64,000 nt of DNA from Brucella cytisi (lineage in GTDB: Bacteria; Pseudomonadota; Alphaproteobacteria; Rhizobiales; Rhizobiaceae), in contig JAAVLQ010000003.1 in assembly GCA_012103075.1 (NCBI GenBank), positions 992,001-1,056,000 on the forward strand. Direction: 5' to 3'. A model generated the notes under the pieces. The model was not told the DNA's origin, did not search any database, and worked only from the letters and a program-made list of their open reading frames with translations. The translations under genes and the position numbers were made by a program. Positions within the stretch are counted from its first letter, which is position 1. Each line of letters opens with the position of its first letter. Below are positions 58,920-64,000 of this stretch, one piece after another.

Positions 58920-60955
58920 ATGTCGAACGATCCGCTTTTACAGCCCTATAAGCTCAAGCATCTCGTGCTCAGGAACCGGATCATCGTCACCTCACACGAA
59001 CCCGCCTATCCAGAAGACGGAATGCCCAAGGAACGCTACCGCGCCTATACAGTAGAGCGGGCAAAAGGCGGGGTAGCCCTTACGATGACAGCCGGTTCTG
59101 CGGCCGTGTCGCGGGATAGTCCACCCGTGTTCAATAATCTTCTGGCCTACAAGGACGAGATTGTTCCCTGGATCAGGGACATGACCGATGCCGTGCATGA
59201 TCAAGGTGCGGCGATCATGATCCAGCTCACTCATCTGGGTCGGCGTACCCGCTGGGACAAAGCTGACTGGCTGCCGGTCGTCGCGCCCTCGCATCATCGA
59301 GAGCCCGCGCATCGCGCTTTTCCCAAAAAAAACTCGAGGACTGGGATATCGAGCGCATCATTACCGATTTCGCCGATGCCGCCGAACGCATGAAGGCGGG
59401 CGGCATGGATGGTGTAGAACTGGAGGCCTATGGTCATCTCATCGACCAGTTCAACTCGCCGCTCACCAATGAGCTCGACGGTTCCTACGGCGGTTCGCTT
59501 GAAAACCGCATGCGGTTTTGTTTCGACGTCTTTCGAGCGATACGCAAGCGTGTCGGTGACGATTTCATTCTCGGTGTTCGTTATACCGCCGACGAAACCC
59601 TGCCCGGGGAACGGACAAGGCTGAGGGGATGGAGATTTCGCGTTGCCTGAGGGACAGCGGCCTGATCGATTATCTCAACATCATTCGCGGCCATATCGAT
59701 ACCGATGCGGGCCTCACCGATGTGATACCAATTCAGGGTATGGCCAGCGCGCCGCATCTCGATTTTGCTGGCGAGATACGCGCGGCGACCGATTTTCCGA
59801 CCTTCCACGCTGCCAAGATTCAAGATGTTGCTACGGCGCGTCATGCCATTGCATCAGGCAAGGTTGACATGATTGGCATGACCCGGGCCCATATGACCGA
59901 TCCGCATATCGTGCGAAAGATAATGGAAAAGCGCGAGGACGATATCCGTCCATGCGTCGGTGCCAATTATTGCCTTGACCGAATTTATCAGGGCGGTGCC
60001 GCCTATTGTATCCACAACGCCGCCACGGGTCGCGAACTGACCATGCCACATGTCATCGACACGGCGACTGAGCGCCGAAAGGTCGTGATTGTCGGTGCGG
60101 GACCAGCCGGTCTGGAAGCAGCACGTGTCGCCGCCGAGCGTGGCCACGAAGTCATTGTCCTTGAAGCTTCCGCACATCCCGGCGGCGGGTCCGCCTGACC
60201 GCTCAAAGCGAACGTCGACGCGAGATGATCTCGATTATTGACTGGCGTATGGCTCAATGCGAGAAGCACGGCGTCATCTTTCATTTCAACAAATGGGCCG
60301 ATGCCGAAGCGGTTCAGGCACTCGCGCCCGATGTGGTGATAATCGCCACCGGGGCCTGCCACATACCGAAGTGCTGGCCAAGGGCAACGAACTCGTCGTC
60401 TCGGCATGGGATATTATCGCTGCAGATGTAAAACCGGGTTCCAATGTCACGGTCTATGACGATGCAGGCGATCATTCAGGCCTGCAGGCGGCGGAAATCA
60501 TTGCACAGTCAGGTGCCAAGGTTGAAATCATGACACCTGATCGGGCTTTTGCGCCAGAGGTCATGGCCATGAACCTCGTTCCTTATATGCGCTCGTTGCA
60601 AAAGCTTGATGTAACGTTCACCGTGACGTTCCGTCTGGAGTCGGTCGAAAAGACCGGCAACCAGCTAGTCGCGCAAATTGGAAGCGACTATGGTGGTGTC
60701 GTCAAGCAACGAATTGTCGATCAGGTCGTCGTCAACCACGGCACCACTCCATTGGATGAACTATATTTCGAACTCAAACCGCTATCGTCCAATGGCGGCG
60801 AAACGTCCTATAAACAATTGCTGGCTGGCCAGCCGCAATCGGTCGTTCGCAATCCAGACGGAACATTCCAGCTTTTCAGGATCGGTGACGCTGTCGCAGC
60901 CCGTAACACTCATGCCGCGATATACGACGGTCTGCGGCTGGCAAAGGATATATGA
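58920..60955 (+). CDS. stcD: NADH:flavin oxidoreductase/N-methylproline demethylase (StcD-like)
   Basis: About 678 residues, of the trimethylamine dehydrogenase/2,4-dienoyl-CoA reductase family and the same length I recall for StcD, the N-methylproline demethylase of Sinorhizobium meliloti. The FMN-binding TIM barrel starts PLLQPYKLKHLVLRNRIIVT and has GAAIMIQLTHLGRRTRWDK. A 4Fe-4S cluster is bound by CVGANYCLDRIYQGG and the Cys in AAYCIHNAATGRE, near residue 345. The C-terminal FAD/NAD domain has VVIVGAGPAGLEAARVAAER near 391. The frame breaks near 59325, 59610, 60195 and 60350. Demethylation gives formaldehyde, matching the gfa gene downstream. It is the first gene of a plus-strand operon. 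Confidence 0.85.
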
Positions 60956-60995
60956 TCCGAAAATAATTCCCGATCTGAATTTCATGGAGGTTCGC

Positions 60996-61685
60996 ATGAC
61001 AGTTCGTGATGAAGCATTGCAGGCCTTTCCTTGATGCGGCTGAGGCCGCGTTCGGTCAATTCGCCGGTCATGGTGAATCCAGACGTTCAATCGGTCAGAT
61101 ATTCGATGTACTCAAAACGCCGGGGAACAGCGCGCGGGCGAGGGGACGCAACTGCCTGTCTGCCAGCATCTCGATGCTGCCTTTGCCATCGATGTCAAGG
61201 ATCCATTGCTCCGCCGTCTGATCGCAACCTTCCAAGCGATCGCGCCTCGCCTTGACTGGCGGCGGCGTGTCGATCCCGACAGCTCGGCCAGCGCCAACTA
61301 TGCGGACGGACATGGCAATGCTATGGTAGTCGGTGCTGGCGGAATTGAACAGCGTGGCGATGTGTGGATCGGCGCGACGCTGCTTGCCCCCAATGTCCGC
61401 TATCCCGATCACAACCATGCTCCTGAAGAGGTTTATCTCGTTTGCTCCGATGGCGAATTCAGTCAGGCGGACGGTGATTGGTTCTCACCGGGCATCGGTG
61501 GTTCGTTCTATAATGTTCCCGGTATCAAGCACGCCATGCGCTCGCTCGATATGCCACTCTTCGCCTTCTGGGCGCTTCTGGTGAAACGACCGGTCGACGA
61601 AAAAATGAAACATAACATCACGGGAGGAAGAAATGAGCACGAGACTTTTACATCCTGCCATACAGGACGGACAACGAAAAGGTAA
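60996..61685 (+). CDS. DMSP lyase family cupin protein (DddL/DddQ-like)
   Basis: About 205-229 residues of the cupin group that contains DMSP lyases (DMSP_lyase domain). The helical N terminus ([20 protein letters not shown]) follows a frame break near 61030; then [38 protein letters not shown], and the metal site [20 protein letters not shown] (H-x-H-x3-E-x-Y near residues 139-147), with the distal His in [10 protein letters not shown] near 178. The ligands for the metal and the catalytic Tyr are all there. The frame runs over the gfa start (61633), so the true stop is probably near 61605 after one lost base. GGAGG precedes the ATG at 60996. Marine members split DMSP to DMS and acrylate; the substrate here is open. 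Confidence 0.75.
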
Positions 61686-62255
61686 CAGTCAGTTTTCCGG
61701 CGGGACACTTGCCTGCAAATGTTCCGAACGCACAGTCAAGGTTAAAGTTGCAGCCCCGATCGCCCATAACCATGCTTGTGGCTGCACGAAATGCTGGAAG
61801 CCGGAAGGTGCTGCCTTTTCTGTCGTCGCTGTCGCACCGACAGAAAAAGTTAGTGTTATTGAAAATGGCGACAAGCTTGCCGTCGTCGATCCCGGCGCCT
61901 TGATTCAGCGCCACGCCTGCAAGGAATGCGGTGTACACATGTACGGTCCCGTTGAGCGTGAACATGCATTCCGGGGGCTATCCTTCATCCATCCGGAACG
62001 GTTCGAAAACGCAGACTGGCGGGACCGGAATTCGCAGCCTTCGTATCCTCGGTCATTGAAGGCGGCGTTGATCCCGATGAAATGGCAGGCATAAGGGCCC
62101 GGCTAAAAGAGATCGGGCTTGAACCCTATGACTGCCTCTCGCCAGCGTTGATGGATTATCTGGCGACACGGACTGCAAAAGAACGGCGTCCTGCACTGAT
62201 CACCGGACGCCTGTTCCATCTGCTGTATTGCTCGAAATTCTCTCCTTGTTCCTGA
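61633..62255 (+). CDS. gfa: S-(hydroxymethyl)glutathione synthase
   Basis: Zinc protein of about 207 residues of the glutathione-dependent formaldehyde-activating family; it speeds condensation of formaldehyde with glutathione as the entry to formaldehyde oxidation. Motifs: [19 protein letters not shown], the first Cys pair in [15 protein letters not shown], the catalytic-site Cys pair and Cys in [18 protein letters not shown], and [15 protein letters not shown] with the second zinc site. After a break near 62025 it continues [20 protein letters not shown] and [20 protein letters not shown], ending at TGA 62253-62255. GGGAGGAAG precedes the ATG at 61633. In this operon it would detoxify the formaldehyde made by the StcD-like demethylase. 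Confidence 0.9.
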
Positions 62256-62343
62256 GAAACCCGCGAGCGCCACTTAAACGATTGCTTCGGATGCGAAACT
62301 GGCATCCGAAGTTCCGGCGCTTTGCTTGAAGAGGAATATTTAA

Positions 62344-63617
62344 ATGGCGCCTGACGACCATATGACCGGACAAAGTGCAGCGGTCTTCAAAGATGAGCGA
62401 AAACTCACTTATCTCAATCCAGATGGTGCGGATCGACCATTAATCAGCCCGATACCCATCGAAACACTCGATAGGGCAAGACGCTATCGCCCGGGCCGCC
62501 TCCGCTTCAAGATGCGCCGGGCAGATTGTGGAGCGCTGCTGCTCTACGATCCCGTCAACATTCGTTATGCGCTGGATTCGTCCGATATGAGCATATGGAC
62601 AATGCACAATCCCTCACGCTACGCGCTTATTCTGGCAGAAGGACCTGCCATCATGTTCGAATTCGAAGGCGCGGAACATGTCAATAACGGGCTGCACGGG
62701 GTCGATGAGGTCCGTGCAGCCAAATCCTTTCTGTTCTTCACAGCCGGCAATCTGGTTGAACAGCGCATGAAATCACGGGCTGATGAGATCGCCGGTATTA
62801 TCAAACAACATGGCGTCAATGACCGTGTTGCCGTGGATCGCCACGGAACCGGGGCCGGCGTTTGAATTGCAGGCACGCGGCTTTGTCTTGCTGGATGGTC
62901 AGGAACTGGCCGAGCGGGCGCGTTCAATAAAAAGTGCGGAAGAAATCGAACTGATGCGCTGGACCATTCGCGTATGTGAGGCAGGTATGGCGCGCATGTA
63001 CGAGTTCTCCGAACCGGGCCGCACAGAGCGCGAAATCTGGGCCGAGCTTCATTTCGAAAATGCACGCAGCGGCGGCGAATGGCTCGAAACCAAACTGCTG
63101 ACAGCGGGCCCACGGACAAATCCATGGTATCAGGAATGCTCCGACTACGTCACTAAACAAGGCGAGATGATCGCCTTTGATACAGATATGATAGGTCCGT
63201 ACGGCTATTGCGCCGACCTGTCGCGCTCATGGACCTGCGGCCATGTCGCGATGAATGCGAAGCAGAAGGAGCTCTACGCCGCTGCCCGGGACCAGATCGA
63301 CCATAATCTCTCAATCATTCGTCCCGGTGTGAGCTTCGTTGAGTTCAACGAGAAAAGCTGGCGCATACCTGAGAAATACATCCCCTATCGCTATTCGCTG
63401 GCAGTCCATGGGACCGGGATGGCCGACGAATGGCGGGTATCCTGCTGCATCCGGATTTCGATAATGATTTCAGCGGGACGATTGAGGAGAATATGGTGCT
63501 TAACGTTGAAAGCCTGATTGCCGAAAAAGGTTCTGAAAGCATCAAGCTGGAAACCCAGATCCGGTCACGAATAATGGTGCCGAACGACTTGATACTTTCC
63601 CATGGGAAAGGATTTAG
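62344..63617 (+). CDS. M24 family protein, DddP-like (DMSP lyase homologue)
   Basis: About 424 residues of the M24 (creatinase/aminopeptidase P) fold, closely resembling DddP. The N-terminal half has RADCGALLLYDPVNIRYALD, then SSDMSIWTMHNPSRYALILA. In the catalytic half, WLETKLLTAGPRTNPWYQEC is followed by the metal ligands: two Asp in IAFDTDMIGPYG (about residue 278), a third in CADLSRSW (289), His in LAVHGTGMADEW (355), Glu in VLNVESLIAEKG (388) and Glu in SIKLETQI (402). All six match DddP. Breaks lie near 62860, 63430 and 63560; repaired, it ends AERLDTFPWERI at TAG 63615-63617. The start at 62344 follows GAAGAGGAAT. A true peptidase is less likely given the closeness to DddP; the substrate is unproven. 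Confidence 0.8.
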
Positions 63618-63639
63618 GCATAAAGGTTTCAGACATTTC

Positions 63640-64000
63640 CTACGAGCCATTCCGCAAAAAAACGCGCGCCTTCGCTGAGGCACGCGGATGAATTTTGAGA
63701 TAGAACGGCATTGGCGAAGTGATGCAATCTGGCACGAGTTGTACGAACCTTCCCTCATGCAACAGGCTTTTGACCAATCCATCCCACCCCAGAACCGCGC
63801 CAAGATCGTCTTGCGCAGTCTGTAGTGCAATCATGTAATTGTTGACGTAGAAATTACGACCCTTCGGAGCAGGCTGGCCAAGCGAAGAAAACCAGTCTGA
63901 CCATTTCGTCCAATTGGTTTCTTCGCCGCTGGAATGGATCAGCGGGGCCGAAACCAGATCCTCGATTGTGGAAATGCGATATTGCTCTGCAAAGCGAGGT
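63640..64000 (-). CDS. LysR family regulator, C-terminal part (5' partial)
   Basis: The minus strand is open from the window edge to the stop at 63642-63640. It shows the effector domain of a GcvA-type LysR regulator: RFAEQYRISTIEDLVSAPLI, then HSSGEETNWTKWSDWFSSLG, then FYVNNYMIALQTAQDDLGAV and LGWDGLVKSLLHEGRFVQL, closing PFYLKIHPRASAKARVFL. The HTH domain lies outside. It is convergent with the DddP-like gene, 22 bases apart, so it need not belong to the island. Confidence 0.83.
   Translation of the reverse strand, partial: PRFAEQYRISTIEDLVSAPLIHSSGEETNWTKWSDWFSSLGQPAPKGRNFYVNNYMIALQTAQDDLGAVLGWDGLVKSLLHEGRFVQLVPDCITSPMPFYLKIHPRASAKARVFLRNGS

Noticed and set aside
60996-63617. Calling the two lyase homologues dddL/dddQ and dddP outright
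   Set aside because: Motifs fit, but the substrate is not shown and the genomic setting points to a proline-betaine-like compound as well, so gene symbols were withheld.
1-64000. CRISPR arrays, tRNA and rRNA genes
   Set aside because: No regularly spaced direct repeats, cloverleaf sequences or rRNA signatures were noticed on either strand.

Overview
The window looks like chromosomal accessory DNA of an alphaproteobacterium of the order Hyphomicrobiales, most likely Brucellaceae (Ochrobactrum/Brucella anthropi type). This rests on moderate GC, Rhizobiales-type gene content (Dpp-type ABC, ProXWV and TRAP uptake systems, Gfo/Idh/MocA oxidoreductases, a StcD-like demethylase) and many alphaproteobacterial hypothetical proteins. 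It is a chain of catabolic islands broken by small relic zones. No tRNA, rRNA or CRISPR array was seen. Most genes longer than about 500 bp are split by one or more single-base frame breaks, and those I could resolve are repaired by restoring one base in a short homopolymer. I therefore treat them as one gene each and suspect uncorrected sequencing error; truly eroded genes are labelled pseudogenes.

Layout. 1-2823: end of a CocE-type hydrolase and an RTX repeat protein. 3065-15345: a sialic-acid type island with a ROK kinase, NanE, a GntR/FadR regulator, a five-gene Dpp-type ABC importer interrupted by a NanA-like lyase, a periplasmic NanM-like mutarotase and two Gfo/Idh/MocA oxidoreductases. 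15490-16181: an orphan MbcA/ParS/Xre-type antitoxin-like gene. 16276-23614: a three-subunit FAD/2Fe-2S/FAD amine dehydrogenase with a DapA-family enzyme, an NhaC-type transporter, VOC and RidA proteins and a divergent LysR gene. 23793-27424: DUF2721, two GNATs, VOC and 2'-5' RNA ligase genes. 27677-35002: a PAS-LuxR regulator facing a thiolase, acyl-CoA ligase, TRAP transporter and SDR operon, with an 18-bp perfect palindrome between them. 35047-37132: small genes, an M20 peptidase relic and an internally deleted IS5-family transposase. 37238-43778: a nucleotide-sugar epimerase, a large glycosyltransferase with an uncharacterised partner, a histidine phosphatase and a PhyH dioxygenase. 43779-50570: sparse DNA with small secreted or membrane proteins, phage-like small genes and two fic relics sharing an upstream repeat. 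50596-52437: a heavy-metal P-type ATPase. 52996-63617: an onium-compound (betaine-like) island. 63640-64000: the C-terminal part of a LysR regulator.

How the genes work together. In the first island a sialic acid would be imported, mutarotated or oxidised, cleaved to ManNAc, phosphorylated and epimerised to GlcNAc-6-P. In the last island two ProX-type binding proteins with ProW and ProV would import a quaternary ammonium or sulfonium compound. A StcD-like flavoprotein would remove N-methyl groups, Gfa would handle the formaldehyde, and ProC points to a proline skeleton. Beside them lie homologues of two unrelated DMSP-lyase families, a DMSP_lyase-type cupin and a DddP-like M24 protein with all six metal ligands. 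Four copies of TGACA-N4-TGTAC in front of the divergent promoters fit one regulon under the TetR protein encoded there. This last island is the most promising candidate for undescribed biology in the window.
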